This document shows, piece by piece, positions 50,738-60,544 of a stretch of 64,000 nucleotides of DNA (positions are counted from its first letter, which is position 1; every line of letters starts with the position of its first letter). A model generated the notes under the pieces. The model saw nothing but the letters and a program-made list of their open reading frames with translations. It was not told where the DNA came from and did not search any database. This DNA is from an uncultured Roseateles sp. Its GTDB lineage: Bacteria > Pseudomonadota > Gammaproteobacteria > Burkholderiales > Burkholderiaceae. A program made the translations under genes and the position numbers. Location: positions 1-64,000 of the forward strand of contig CAMPJJ010000011.1 in NCBI GenBank assembly GCA_946886855.1. Reading direction: 5' to 3'.

Positions 50738-51028
50738 ATGCTGCTCGACCTCAACAACGCGGCCTCGATCGTGGAATGGTGGTGCATCTTCCCTGAGCGT
50801 CACGGCCCCCTGCTGGCCGACTGGGAGCGCCGCCGGCCGGAGCATGCGGCGGAGATCGGTCGCGCCCGACGCCTGATCAAGGCGGATCCCGCGCGTCGCG
50901 CCCTGCTCGCCCGCGCGCAGGCCGAGGAAAGACAGGCAAGACCTGTCCCCGACTACCGGCTGTCCTTCGACGAGATGGCCGCGGGCGAACTTCGCGACGA
51001 AGACGGCGTGGGCCCCGCCGTGGCGTGA
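50738..51028 (+). CDS. small SOS-controlled protein of unknown function
   Basis: A 96-residue protein behind a near-perfect LexA box. It starts MLLDLNNAASIVEWWCIFPERHGPLLADWERRRPEH, with an aromatic WW motif, and is then rich in Arg, Glu and Ala (helical), ending in a flexible tail. No signal peptide or membrane segment is seen, so it should be cytoplasmic. GGAG lies before the ATG. No known family was recognised. Control by LexA points to a role in DNA damage tolerance, division control or similar, but this rests on the box alone. Confidence 0.75.
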   Translation: MLLDLNNAASIVEWWCIFPERHGPLLADWERRRPEHAAEIGRARRLIKADPARRALLARAQAEERQARPVPDYRLSFDEMAAGELRDEDGVGPAVA

Positions 51029-51095
51029 GGCCCGCCCCGGCGCGTGGACCGCGCCGTGCCCGGCGGGATCGCCGCCTAGCCCGGTCCGTCAGGCA

Positions 51096-51938
51096 TCAGA
51101 AGCGGTACAGGTAGCCCATGAAGACGCGATTCTCGGTCGAGCTGTCGACCAGCGGGCTCTCCTTGATGCCGCTGCCCAGGCGGGTGACGCCGACGTCGAC
51201 GAAGACCGAATGCCTGGCGTTGAACAGGTACATGCCACGCAGCGCGAGTTCCGCGTTGACCGTCGACTTGCCCTGGTAGGCCGCGCGGCCCGCGGTGACC
51301 TCGCCGGCGCGCACGCCGTAGTAGTAGTCGACGTACTTCTTGTCGAGCCAGTGCGCGCCCAGGCGCGGCGTCAGCATCACGTGCTGGCCGACGCGGAACG
51401 ACCGTTCCAAGCTCAGCCCCAGGCGCTGGCCCTTGCTGTGGCCGGAGGCGTCGGCGGTCCACTCGGCGCCGAGTTCGGCGAAGTCGCTCTTCCACGCCGC
51501 CTTGGCGCCGACCCAGATGCCGCCCTTGCGCTCGGCCATGCCGTTGAGGATGGGCGCGTCGTCGGCCTCGTAGCCCGCGCCGTCCCACCTCGCCACCAGG
51601 CCGAAGTCCACGCGATGGCCCGGCGCCACGTCCCAGCGCGGCAGCTTCACCGTCAGGCCGGGTCCGAACACGCGCACCCAGCGGTTCTCGTACTGGATCA
51701 TCGGCAGCACCAGGTTGTCGCGGTCGATGTCCTTGTAGGCCTTCTGCGTCGAGACCGCGCCGATGCCCAGGCCCCAGGTGGACGAGCCGCCGTCCGGGCC
51801 GTCCGGGCCGTCAGGACCGCCGGGGCCGGCCGCGCGCGCGCTCAAGGGCGCCGCCACGCAGAGGGCGGCGGCGGATGTCAGGGCGGTGCGCACCAGCGCC
51901 GTGGAAGCATGCGAGAGGAATCGTTTCTGCGTGACCAT
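51096..51938 (-). CDS. MipA/OmpV family outer membrane protein
   Basis: Outer membrane protein of 280 residues. A signal peptide (about 1-36, ending ARAA) is followed by a short Gly/Pro/Asp repeat (GPGGPDGPDGPDGG) and then the family opening WGLGIGAVSTQKAYKDIDRDNLVLPMIQYENRWVRVFGPGL. Later barrel strands include FGLVARWDGAGYEADDAPILNGMAERKGGIWVG and GVTRLGSGIKESPLVDSSTENRVFMGYLYRF, ending in Phe. MipA was described as a scaffold for murein synthesis proteins and OmpV as an outer membrane protein, so the role here is open. A terminator-like hairpin lies just upstream of its leader. Confidence 0.92.
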   Translation of the reverse strand: MVTQKRFLSHASTALVRTALTSAAALCVAAPLSARAAGPGGPDGPDGPDGGSSTWGLGIGAVSTQKAYKDIDRDNLVLPMIQYENRWVRVFGPGLTVKLPRWDVAPGHRVDFGLVARWDGAGYEADDAPILNGMAERKGGIWVGAKAAWKSDFAELGAEWTADASGHSKGQRLGLSLERSFRVGQHVMLTPRLGAHWLDKKYVDYYYGVRAGEVTAGRAAYQGKSTVNAELALRGMYLFNARHSVFVDVGVTRLGSGIKESPLVDSSTENRVFMGYLYRF

Positions 51939-51961
51939 GAGGGTTCCCGAGAGGGGCGGTG

Positions 51962-51990
51962 AAAAGAGCCCGCATCGTCGGGCGGGCTCT
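51962..51990 (-). terminator. terminator-like hairpin upstream of the MipA-like gene
   Basis: On the minus strand a 9-bp stem (AGAGCCCGC / GCGGGCTCT) with an eight-base loop is followed by TTTC. It would end transcripts coming from the hypothetical gene at 52142-52543 before the MipA-like gene, or act as an attenuator in its leader. Confidence 0.6.
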
Positions 51991-52141
51991 CTTACTGGGC
52001 ACTTACCGTACACGGCCCGGCAGCGGTGGCGCGTCGCCCGGTCGCGCGGCGCAAGCGGGCCTGTCCTGTCATCCCGGCCGTAGACGAGGCCCTCGAGGAT
52101 GCGCTCACCTGGGCGCACGCCCGCCGGCGCCCACGCCCCAC

Positions 52142-52543
52142 TCATGCCTCCGGCGACACCGTCCCCACCGCCTTCAACGCCGCGATGACGCCCGAGTGCG
52201 CATGCACCAGTTCCGGCGACTGGTCGAATCGCTCCGCGTACCGCCGCATGAACGGGTCCGCGCTGTCGCGGTCCAGACTGAGCAGTCCGCGCAAGCGCTG
52301 GGCCACCGGCAGCGGCGTCTCCTTCGCATCCGCGGCACCGTCGATCGCCTCGTCGAGCATCGTGATCAGCCGGCTCAGCGGCTCCAGCCACTTCATCTCC
52401 TCGCCGAACGCCATGACCTGGAGGAACTCTCCCGAGCTCTGCGGGCCGTGGGCCTTCTGGTAGTCGCCGCGCTCGAGGTCCACCAGCGCGCGGTGGAGGT
52501 CGAGGAGGCTGCGTCGGAGCTGGTGGCAGGCGTCGGTGGTCAT
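52142..52543 (-). CDS. hypothetical protein
   Basis: A 133-residue, mainly helical protein (LRRSLLDLHRALVDLERGDYQKAHG, VMAFGEEMKWLEPLSRLITMLDEAIDG, ADPFMRRYAERFDQSPELVHAHSGVIAALKAVG). It has no signal peptide or membrane segment and no motif known to me. Codon use is coding-like and it does not overlap a better candidate. It stands between the DUF805 gene and the MipA-like gene, on the same strand as both, with a terminator-like hairpin after it. Function unknown. Confidence 0.7.
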   Translation of the reverse strand: MTTDACHQLRRSLLDLHRALVDLERGDYQKAHGPQSSGEFLQVMAFGEEMKWLEPLSRLITMLDEAIDGAADAKETPLPVAQRLRGLLSLDRDSADPFMRRYAERFDQSPELVHAHSGVIAALKAVGTVSPEA

Positions 52544-52702
52544 GGCAGTGGACAGTAGTCGGGCGAAGCCCGCAGCCTATCGGCAAACGGCAGCGCCCGC
52601 CTGCCCCATTCGGGAGGCTCCCGTTCGCAACGCCCCCGTCCGGAAGGGTCCCATCCGGGTGGCTGTCCGCGGCGGTCCGCGGGGCAGCGTCGCCCGCTCC
52701 GC

Positions 52703-53266
52703 TCAGGGCTGCTGGGCCGGCTGCGCGGTCCGCGCGGCCGGGGCATTGGCGTGGGCCTTGGCCTTGGCGACGTACAGGTTGTAGGCCGGGATCGCGATCG
52801 CCAGCATCACGCCGGTGAACAGGACCGGGAACAGCAGCCCGAGAATGCGCACGCCCCAGGTGTTGGGCGGCGGCGGCGGGCCGAAGCGGTTGCCGCCCTG
52901 GCTGCCGGGGACGAACGCCCACACCAGCATGATCACCGGGAAGACCAGTGTCGCCGACCACCATCCGCTGATGTTCAGGTCATGGCACCGCTTGACGCCG
53001 GTGATGACGTGGAAGCACAGCAGCGCCAGGGACAGGACCACCGCGACCGCCGTCATGGCCTCGTCCCCGCCGCCGGTGGCCACGCCCAGGACGCGCGACA
53101 GGATCCCGTGCACGAGCGAGCCCGCCATCAGGTACGCGAGGTAGCGCAGCCGCCCGATGCGACCCTCGATGCCGAAGACGTTGAGGGGGGATGTGCCTTC
53201 GGAGAGCGCCACGTCGGCGACATGCGCCGTCGGCGCGGCGTATTGGTTCAAGGTCTGTTCAGTCAT
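52703..53266 (-). CDS. DUF805 family membrane protein
   Basis: A 187-residue inner membrane protein with four to five helices. The DUF805 pattern is clear: NVFGIEGRIGRLRYLAYLMAG at the start of the domain, then VKRCHDLNISGWWSATLVFPVIMLVWAFVPGSQGGNRFGPPPPPN. A last helix (GVMLAIAIPAYNLYVAKAKA) resembles a pilin-like segment. The family is of unknown function and common in proteobacteria. A 14-bp tandem repeat lies in its upstream region. Confidence 0.9.
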   Translation of the reverse strand: MTEQTLNQYAAPTAHVADVALSEGTSPLNVFGIEGRIGRLRYLAYLMAGSLVHGILSRVLGVATGGGDEAMTAVAVVLSLALLCFHVITGVKRCHDLNISGWWSATLVFPVIMLVWAFVPGSQGGNRFGPPPPPNTWGVRILGLLFPVLFTGVMLAIAIPAYNLYVAKAKAHANAPAARTAQPAQQP

Positions 53267-53290
53267 GGTGGCCTTCCTGCATGGACTCGG

Positions 53291-53360
53291 ATGCGCGGCT
53301 TCAGATGCGCGGCTTCAGATGCGCGGCCTCGGATGCGCGGCCTCGGATGCGCGGCATCAG
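53291..53360. repeat. 14-bp tandem repeat upstream of the DUF805 gene
   Basis: Five copies of ATGCGCGGCYTCRG (last copy ATGCGCGGCATCAG) lie 25 bases upstream of the DUF805 start, in its promoter or leader. The unit is not a multiple of three and no gene uses it. Confidence 0.85.
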
Positions 53361-53438
53361 AGCGTGGCATCGACCCTGTTAGTCGGCGGGGACAGGGCGG
53401 CGGTGCTGACCCTGATGTGCTGAGTCGCGGGGGTCGCG

Positions 53439-54808
53439 TCAGAGCAGGCCGGCCCGCTTGACCTCGTGGTACCGGTTGACCAGCGTGGACGCGAGCTGGC
53501 GCGGCTCGACGTCGATGGACAGGCGGTCGTGGTCGACCACGCGGGCGAAGGCGTCGTGGCGGGCCTGGGACAGCAGGTGCGCGCTGGCGACCGCGACGGC
53601 ATCCTCCGGTTCGGCGATCGGCTGCGCAGCGATGCGGCCCAGCGCGGTCTCGCGCAAACTCGCCAGCAGCACCAGATGCCGGCGGCGCAGCAGCCGCAGC
53701 GCCGGCTGCAGTTCGGGCGAATCCTCGTCGCGGAAGTTGGTCAGCACGATGACCAGCGAACGCCGGCGCAACCGGTGCGACAAGGCCTGCGCCGCCGCCA
53801 GATAGTCGGAGTGGTGGCCGCCAGGTTGCAGGTCGTGCATCTTGTTCATCAGCACGTTGAGCGTGCCCATGCCCTTGCGCGGCGCGCAGTCGCGACGCTG
53901 CCCTTCCCCGTTGCCGAAGGTCATCGCGCCCACCTCGTCGCCTTCCGACAGCGCGACGTAGGCCAGCAGCATCAACGCATCCAGCGCGTCGTCGAAGTGG
54001 CTGCTCTTGCCCACGCCGGCCGACTGTTCGTCCGCCCGCATGCGGCGGCCGCAGTCGAGCAGGAACATCACGCACTGGTCGCGCTCGTCCTGGAACTCGC
54101 GCACCACCGGCTTGCGATGCCGCAGCGAGGCTTTCACGTCGAGGTGGCGCAGCGGATCGCCGCGCTGGTACTCCGCGAGCTGGCGGAAGTCCGTCCCCTG
54201 CCCCCGCTGGATGAAGGTCTTGATGCCGATCTGCGCCAGCCGGCGATCGCCGGACAACCAGGCGTAGCGCGACAGCGCCGCGAAGTTCGGATAGACGCGC
54301 AGCGCGCTGGGCTCGCCGACGCTGTCGCGCACCTCGAAGCAGCCCGCGCGGGTGCGCCACAGCAGCTGGGTCCGACCGAGCTGCGCCACGCCGCGCTGGC
54401 GCGCCGTGACGCGGAAGCTCACGCGGCTGCGGCTCTGCGCGCCGATCGCGAGCGCGCGCGGCAGGCCCTCGAAATCGAAGATCGGATCGAGTTCGTCGAA
54501 CACCGTCATCCGCCAGGCCAGTTCGCCGGCGTTGACGAGATCCAGCGTCAGCTCGGTCGACGCGCCGATGGCGAAGGCCGCGGGCAGGCGACGCTCGACC
54601 CGCACGCCGCCGCGCCGCCACAGGCGCAGGCTGCGCCACAGGTCGATGCCGGCCGCGATCAGCAGCACACCGAGCAGCCCCGCGCCCGCCGGCGCCACGA
54701 TGGCCAGCGGCGCCCCCGCGGCCAGCGCGACGGCGGCGGCCAGGGCCAGGCCGGCCAGCACCGCGATGCTGGCCCGGGTGGGCAGGACGACGCGACGCAC
54801 GGTGTTCA

Positions 54809-54809
<1 letters not shown>
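53439..54809 (-). CDS. DUF58 domain protein
   Basis: Last gene of the MoxR cluster, 456 residues. Two N-terminal membrane helices (about 14-58) are followed by a beta-sandwich-like part (FDELDPIFDFEGLPRALAIGAQSRSRVSF) and the DUF58 core GTDFRQLAEYQRGDPLRHLDVKASLRHRKPVVREFQDERDQCVMFLLDCGRRM. The core leads into a von Willebrand factor A-like domain. DUF58 proteins typically act with MoxR ATPases, possibly as substrates or metal-dependent adaptors. The start is set by the TGATG overlap with the MoxR stop codon. Confidence 0.9.
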
Positions 54810-55789
<980 letters not shown>

Positions 55790-55839
55790 TGCGAAGGTCT
55801 TTCGTCGTGAGTGCGGGGCGGGAGCGGTCCGGGTGCGGT

Positions 55840-57189
55840 TCAGGGTCGGCTCAGCAGCAGCCGCCGCGCCGTCTCGAGCAGATGCAGTCGCTGCGGCAGT
55901 TCCGCCCGGGTGCAGAACCTGGACGACATCGCCGTGTACAGGTCGTCCCGCGCGACGCCGGTCGCGGTCGCGATGGCGTGCACGCGGTCGGCCAGCGGCA
56001 GGCGGGCGTAGCCGCGCACGGTGCGCGTCGCCGCCTCGTCGAGCGCACGGTGCTGAGCGGCGAGCAAGGCGTCGCGGCCGTGGCGGTGCAGGTAGGCGCC
56101 CATGCCGCGCACCTGCTCGGAGATCGAGCGGCGCAGCCGCGGCGGCGGCGGCAGGCGCGGGCCGAAGCGCACGGCGGCGCGCCACAGCGCGGCAGCCAGC
56201 GTCAGCAAGCCCAGCACGACGGCGATCCAGCCGCTGTGCCACAGCCACGGGGTCAAGGCCTCGCGCGTCTCGTCCAGATGGATCCAGACCGTGGCGCCGC
56301 GCTCGGCCTGCACCGAGGCCGCCAGCAGCAGCGAGAGGTCGCATGCGAAAGGCATGCGGCCGCGGAAGACATGCGCGCCGGTGTTGAGCACGGTCACGGT
56401 GCCGCGGCCTTGCGCCACGCGGATCAGTTGCTGGCCGTGCGCCTGCGCGAGCGTCCAGATCGCCTGGTGGCCGGGCTTGACCTTCAGGCGCTTGGAGCCG
56501 ATGAACTGGTAGCAGAGATCGAGCGAGTCGACCTCGTCGAAGACCGGCGGCTCGGAGTCGGCGTCGTCGCCGGTCCTCCGGGGATCCTGGTCTCTGGCGT
56601 CCTTGGCACCCTCACTGTCGTCGCTGTCCTCGCTGTCCTTGCCCTCGTCGTCCTCGTCGCGCCCTTGTCCCGCCGGGGCGGCCTGCGTCGGCGGGGTCGC
56701 GCGAGCCGCCGCCGAGGCCGCAGAGGCCGCAGATGCTGCAGAGGCTGCAGACGCTGCAGAGGCCGCCGCGAGGGCAGCCGCCGCCCGCTGCCGCTTGAGC
56801 TTCTCGGTGATGTCGACGGCGAAGACCGGCACCCAGCGCTCCAGCCGCGTGTCGTCCCAGTCCGCGCCCTGCAGCAGCACGAGGTGACCGCCGCGCTCGA
56901 CCCACGCGCGCAGCTGCTCGGCGCGTTCCGGCACCAGCGCCCAGTTGGCCGACAGCAGCACCAGCCGCGCGCCTTCCGGCGGCATCCGGTCCAACTGCTC
57001 GTGGTGCTCGGCGTGCACGCCGAGCCGCCGCATGATCTGCTCGAACGCGTAGACCGGGTTGTCGCGGGCCTCGCCGCGCGCCGGGCGGGACTGCTTCACC
57101 GCCACCCATTCGGTATTGACCGACAGCCACCAGCCGCCGGCGACCAGCACCAGCGCGGCCAGCAGCAGGAACAGGCGTTCGCGCGTCAT
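55840..57189 (-). CDS. DUF4350 domain membrane protein
   Basis: A 449-residue protein with an N-terminal helix (LFLLLAALVLVAGGWW), a DUF4350 domain (NPVYAFEQIMRRLGVHAEHHEQLDRMPPEGARLVLLSANWAL...AWVERGGHLVLLQGADWDD), a second helix (about 330-350, GWIAVVLGLLTLAAALW) and a helical cytoplasmic tail. An ASAASAASAASA stretch (coded by a 9-bp repeat) and an acidic Asp/Glu/Ser run interrupt the periplasmic part. DUF4350 proteins accompany MoxR-DUF58 clusters. The ATG overlaps the DUF4129 stop codon (ATGA). Confidence 0.88.
   Translation of the reverse strand: MTRERLFLLLAALVLVAGGWWLSVNTEWVAVKQSRPARGEARDNPVYAFEQIMRRLGVHAEHHEQLDRMPPEGARLVLLSANWALVPERAEQLRAWVERGGHLVLLQGADWDDTRLERWVPVFAVDITEKLKRQRAAAALAAASAASAASAASAASAASAAARATPPTQAAPAGQGRDEDDEGKDSEDSDDSEGAKDARDQDPRRTGDDADSEPPVFDEVDSLDLCYQFIGSKRLKVKPGHQAIWTLAQAHGQQLIRVAQGRGTVTVLNTGAHVFRGRMPFACDLSLLLAASVQAERGATVWIHLDETREALTPWLWHSGWIAVVLGLLTLAAALWRAAVRFGPRLPPPPRLRRSISEQVRGMGAYLHRHGRDALLAAQHRALDEAATRTVRGYARLPLADRVHAIATATGVARDDLYTAMSSRFCTRAELPQRLHLLETARRLLLSRP
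56712..56765. repeat. 9-bp imperfect tandem repeat in the DUF4350 gene
   Basis: About six copies of a GCAGAGGCY-type 9-bp unit encode the Ala-Ser-Ala repeats of the DUF4350 protein. The unit keeps the reading frame. Confidence 0.7.
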
Positions 57190-58001
57190 GCGGCCCTCCC
57201 GTCTGTCGCGACCGCAGGATCATCCGCCGGACCATCCGCTGGACCATCCACCGGGCCAGTCCCCGGAGCGACGGCCGGAGCGTCGGCCATCCGCGCATCG
57301 AAGTCGGCGCACAGCGCTTCGAAGCGGTCCGCCGGCAGCGCGCGCTGCGCATAGGCCACCGACTGCCAGCCCGCGACCAGGCGCGACAGGAAGTCCAGCG
57401 TCGCGGGCGACACCCGTGTCGCCGCCAGGACCAGGCAGTCCTGCTCCGTGCTGGCCGACCGGATCGGCACACCGTGTCCGTGCACCAGCCGCGACAGCGC
57501 GCCCCGATACAGCAGCGACAGCGCGGCCCGCGGCTCGCCGCGCTGCCACAGCGCGCGCGCCGCGGCGCCGATGTCGTCGGGCAGGCTCTCCGGGCGGATG
57601 TCCAGCGTGCCCACGTGGGTCGGCGGCGCGGCGCTCAGCGCGCGCCCGCCCTCGTGGCCCTTGAGCCAGTCCCGCAGGCGCAGCAGCACCCAGACCAAGG
57701 CCGCGGCACCGATCAGCCACAGCGCCACGCGCAGGCCCGACGACAGGCTCTTGAACAGGTCGATCCACCAGTCCACCTCGTCCGACTGCCCGGGCTTCTT
57801 CTCTTCCTCGTCCTTCTTGAAGCGCAGGACCTTCGTCTTCTCCTGGCCGGCCCACAGCGGGTCGGCGCGGACCTCGCGCTCGGCGATCCGGACGGCCTCG
57901 GCATCGATCGCGGAAGCGGCGACCTTCGCCGGCACGGGCTGGGCGCGCAGCCCCGCGCATGCCAGGACCGCGACGATCAGCAGCAGGTCACGAGAACGCA
58001 C
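57186..58001 (-). CDS. DUF4129 domain membrane protein
   Basis: A 271-residue protein with a signal-like N-terminus (LLLIVAVLACAGLRAQ), one later membrane helix (VALWLIGAAALVWVLLRL, about 92-109) and a C-terminal DUF4129-type helical domain (AARALWQRGEPRAALSLLYRGALSRLVHGHG...FEALCADFDARM). The charged stretch FKKDEEEKKPGQSDE lies between the helices, and an Asp/Gly/Pro repeat (VDGPADGPADDP) ends the chain. Its role in the MoxR cluster is unknown. It overlaps both neighbours. Confidence 0.85.
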   Translation of the reverse strand: MRSRDLLLIVAVLACAGLRAQPVPAKVAASAIDAEAVRIAEREVRADPLWAGQEKTKVLRFKKDEEEKKPGQSDEVDWWIDLFKSLSSGLRVALWLIGAAALVWVLLRLRDWLKGHEGGRALSAAPPTHVGTLDIRPESLPDDIGAAARALWQRGEPRAALSLLYRGALSRLVHGHGVPIRSASTEQDCLVLAATRVSPATLDFLSRLVAGWQSVAYAQRALPADRFEALCADFDARMADAPAVAPGTGPVDGPADGPADDPAVATDGRAA

Positions 58002-58734
58002 GGCGGAACTCCTGCTCGATGTCCCAGGCCTCGAGGACCACGCGCCGGTTCAGGTACATGGCGAAGCCCGCCGCCACGTAGAACGGCTCCAGGAACAGCA
58101 CCACCAGCGCGTAGGCCGACGCCGCCGCGAGGTCGAAGCCCAGGCGCCCGGCCTCGTGCGCCTCCGGATGGAACAACCAGTCCCACACGCCGGCGCTGCG
58201 GTTCTCCGGCGTGAACCACCACACCAGCGCGATCAGGGCGTAGCCCAGCACCGCCTCCGCATGGGCGAAGGCAGTCTGCCAGGCGACGGCGGCGCCGCGG
58301 TTGTCGTTGAGCATCAGCTTGGCGCGCTTGCGCCGCGCGGCGCCGCGCTGGCCTTCGAGCTGCTCGATCGGCTGCGTGTAGGCGCGCCATGGCGAGAAGC
58401 GGCGCCACAGCAGCGTGCGCAGGAACTGCCCGCCGAAGACCTGGCGGCGCGCGCGCCACAGGTCGGTCCAGCGCGTCGCCTCGCCGAAGACGGCGCGCGA
58501 CATCACGAAGAGCAGGCTGCGGTCCAGCCACGGCTTGAGCCAGAACAGGATCAGGATGGGCACCGAGCCGCCCAGGTCCACCGTGCACATCGCGAGCACC
58601 GCGACGGCCAGCAGCACCGGCGCGAAGCAGCGCCAGATCGACACGGCGTGCGAACGCACCAGCGCCAGCCCCAGGTCGCAGGCCTCGCTCTGGCTGCGCG
58701 GGCGCAGGACGATGGCCAGACCGTCAACCCGCAT
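57988..58734 (-). CDS. membrane protein of the MoxR cluster
   Basis: A 248-residue inner membrane protein with about five helices (FAPVLLAVAVLAMCTV, VPILILFWLKPWLD, AVLGYALIALVWWF, ASAYALVVLFLEPFYVAAGFAMYLN). Polar segments carry RRQVFGGQFLRTLLWRRFSPWRAYTQPIEQLEG and RRVVLEAWDIEQEFR. Proteins of this form sit between SpoIIM- and DUF4129-type genes in similar clusters, but no Pfam name is recognised with certainty. The ATG at 58734 lies inside the SpoIIM-like gene end, so the two overlap by 11 bases, and its own end overlaps the DUF4129 start. Confidence 0.82.
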   Translation of the reverse strand: MRVDGLAIVLRPRSQSEACDLGLALVRSHAVSIWRCFAPVLLAVAVLAMCTVDLGGSVPILILFWLKPWLDRSLLFVMSRAVFGEATRWTDLWRARRQVFGGQFLRTLLWRRFSPWRAYTQPIEQLEGQRGAARRKRAKLMLNDNRGAAVAWQTAFAHAEAVLGYALIALVWWFTPENRSAGVWDWLFHPEAHEAGRLGFDLAAASAYALVVLFLEPFYVAAGFAMYLNRRVVLEAWDIEQEFRRAFS

Positions 58735-59752
58735 GCGTGTGCTCCCCGGCGGGGTCACGGCCCTTTTCAAGGCCTTTTTCAAGGCCCTTTTCACGGCCGT
58801 TCTCGCGGCCCATCAGCCCCAGCCACGCGATCACCAGGCACCAGCACACCGCCGCGACGCCGTACTTGACGCCCGGCGCGATCCAGGCCGCGGAGGACCA
58901 GAAGGCCTCGACGGCCGCGGCCACCAGCAGCAGGAAGAACGCCGCGTAGACAAGGGGCACGGCCGCGCGCGCGGAGGCGGCCAGCGCCTCGAGCCGGCTC
59001 CGCCGTCCGGGCGCGAGCCAGCCCAGGCCCACGCGCAGCCCGGCCGCGCCGCACAGCACGATGCCGGTCAGCTCGAAGGCCGAATGCGTGACCACGAAGG
59101 GCCAGAAGTTGTGGCCGACGCCGACGCGGGTCAGGTGCCCGGCCACGGCCCCGATCACGAGCCCGTTGTAGAGCAGCGCGAAAGCGCTGCCCACGCCCGC
59201 CAGGATGCCGGCGCCGAAGCAGCGGAAGCCGATGCCCACGTTGTGGAAGATGTAGACGCCGAACCTCTGCCAGTCGTCGCCGGCCTCGCGCAGGCGCCCG
59301 AGCACGTGCTGGCCGTCGCCGTACATCGCCTCGTACTCCCGCAGCTGGGTGGCGTCGAGCAGGCGCAGCGCGAAATCCGGCCCCGACCACGCGAGCAGGA
59401 AGGCCGCGGCCAGCGGCACCGCGAAGAGGATCAGCGACGCCAGCACGAAGCGCGCTTGCGCCCTCACGGCGCGCGGCAGCCCGATGCGCAGCAGGCGCGA
59501 CAAGGGCCGCAGGCCGTAGTCCTGGCGGCGGTAGATCAGCTGATGCGCTTCCTGCGTGAGCGTTTCCAGCCGCGCCACGAGGTGGATCGGGTAGGCGCGC
59601 GACTGGGCCAGCGCCAGGTGCTCGCAGACGCGCCGGTACTGCGAGGCCAGCAGCGCCCCGTCCGTGCCCTTGCCCTTCCTGGCGAGCGCGAGTTCGGCGG
59701 CGAAGGCCTCCCACAACGGGCCGTAGGTCGCCTCGAAATGCAGCGGGCTCAT
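58724..59752 (-). CDS. SpoIIM-like (DUF95) membrane protein
   Basis: A 342-residue membrane protein related to stage II sporulation protein M, here in a non-spore-former. A cytoplasmic N-terminal part (FEATYGPLWEAFAAELALARKGKG...YRRVCEHLALAQSRAYP) leads to helices beginning ARFVLASLILFAVPLAAAFLL and the family motif FHNVGIGFRCFGAGILAGVGSAFALLYNGLVIGAVAGHL...HSAFELTGIVLCGAAGLRVG. The extreme C-terminus is a Glu-Lys-Gly-Leu repeat (REKGLEKGLEKG) coded by a short tandem repeat. It is part of the MoxR cluster and follows the RDD gene by about 60 bases. Confidence 0.9.
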   Translation of the reverse strand: MSPLHFEATYGPLWEAFAAELALARKGKGTDGALLASQYRRVCEHLALAQSRAYPIHLVARLETLTQEAHQLIYRRQDYGLRPLSRLLRIGLPRAVRAQARFVLASLILFAVPLAAAFLLAWSGPDFALRLLDATQLREYEAMYGDGQHVLGRLREAGDDWQRFGVYIFHNVGIGFRCFGAGILAGVGSAFALLYNGLVIGAVAGHLTRVGVGHNFWPFVVTHSAFELTGIVLCGAAGLRVGLGWLAPGRRSRLEALAASARAAVPLVYAAFFLLLVAAAVEAFWSSAAWIAPGVKYGVAAVCWCLVIAWLGLMGRENGREKGLEKGLEKGRDPAGEHTHAG

Positions 59753-59813
59753 GCGCGTCTTCCGGTCGCGACATCCATCGCGATGTCCGTCATCGTGCGC
59801 ATCGCGTCGGCCA

Positions 59814-60530
59814 TCACCGCTTTCCCATCAACCATTGCGCGACGCCGAGCAGGCGTTCGGACGCGCTCTGCCTGGGCTCGCCGACGACTTCCGGCGGCAG
59901 CACGGGGACGGCGAGCTGCGCGAGTTCCTCGACGCGCTCCGGCGTCAGCCGTTTCGCGCGGCCGGCCCAGGACCAGATGGCGGCCTGTTGCTGCTGGCTC
60001 AGCGGACGCGCCGGGGACAGGCTGGGGGCCGCGGGCGGCGCATCATGCAGGACCACCGGCTGGACGTGGACGACCAGCGTGCCCGCGGCCAGATCGCCCA
60101 GGCGTTTGCTGTCGCGGTTCAGCAGCATCGTCACGATGCCGAAGGCGTAGGCCAGCGGGAGGAAGTCCGCCACGCGCAGCAGGTTGCGGGTGACCGAGGC
60201 CGCCGGCGTCACCGGCAGGCCGGTGTCCATGACCACGCGCAGGCCCAGCGCCTCTTTGCCCGGCGTGGCGCCGGAGCGGCCCAGTTCGAAGGCGATCGGG
60301 TACAGCCATTCCACCAGGAACCACCCGATCAGCATCAGTCCGTAGCCCATGCCGCCCAGGCCGCCCGTGGCGCCGAGGATCATCAGCAGCGCGAGGTCCA
60401 GGATCAGCCGGATGAACAGGTCGAGCAGGAAGGCCATGGTCCGCGCCACCAGCCCGGCGGGCCGCAGGGACAGGACGATGCCTTCGGGGGTCTCGGCCAG
60501 CGCCAGCGTGTCGATGCGCGGCGCGGGCAC
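59814..60530 (-). CDS. RDD family membrane protein
   Basis: A 238-residue protein with an RDD domain: LRPAGLVARTMAFLLDLFIRLILDLALLMILG, then helices around LIGWFLVEWLYPIAFELGRSGATPGKEALGLRVVMDTG with the conserved Asp and Thr-Pro-Gly-Lys. The C-terminal part (about 165-238) is polar and helical (QQQQAAIWSWAGRAKRLTPERVEELAQL). RDD proteins are poorly understood and often lie in MoxR clusters. The GTG at 60530 is the best start, giving VPAPRIDTLALAETPEGI; there is no ATG nearby. A CTG overlapping the upstream stop codon is an alternative. Confidence 0.85.
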   Translation of the reverse strand: MPAPRIDTLALAETPEGIVLSLRPAGLVARTMAFLLDLFIRLILDLALLMILGATGGLGGMGYGLMLIGWFLVEWLYPIAFELGRSGATPGKEALGLRVVMDTGLPVTPAASVTRNLLRVADFLPLAYAFGIVTMLLNRDSKRLGDLAAGTLVVHVQPVVLHDAPPAAPSLSPARPLSQQQQAAIWSWAGRAKRLTPERVEELAQLAVPVLPPEVVGEPRQSASERLLGVAQWLMGKR

Positions 60531-60544
60531 GGCGGCCTGCGGGT

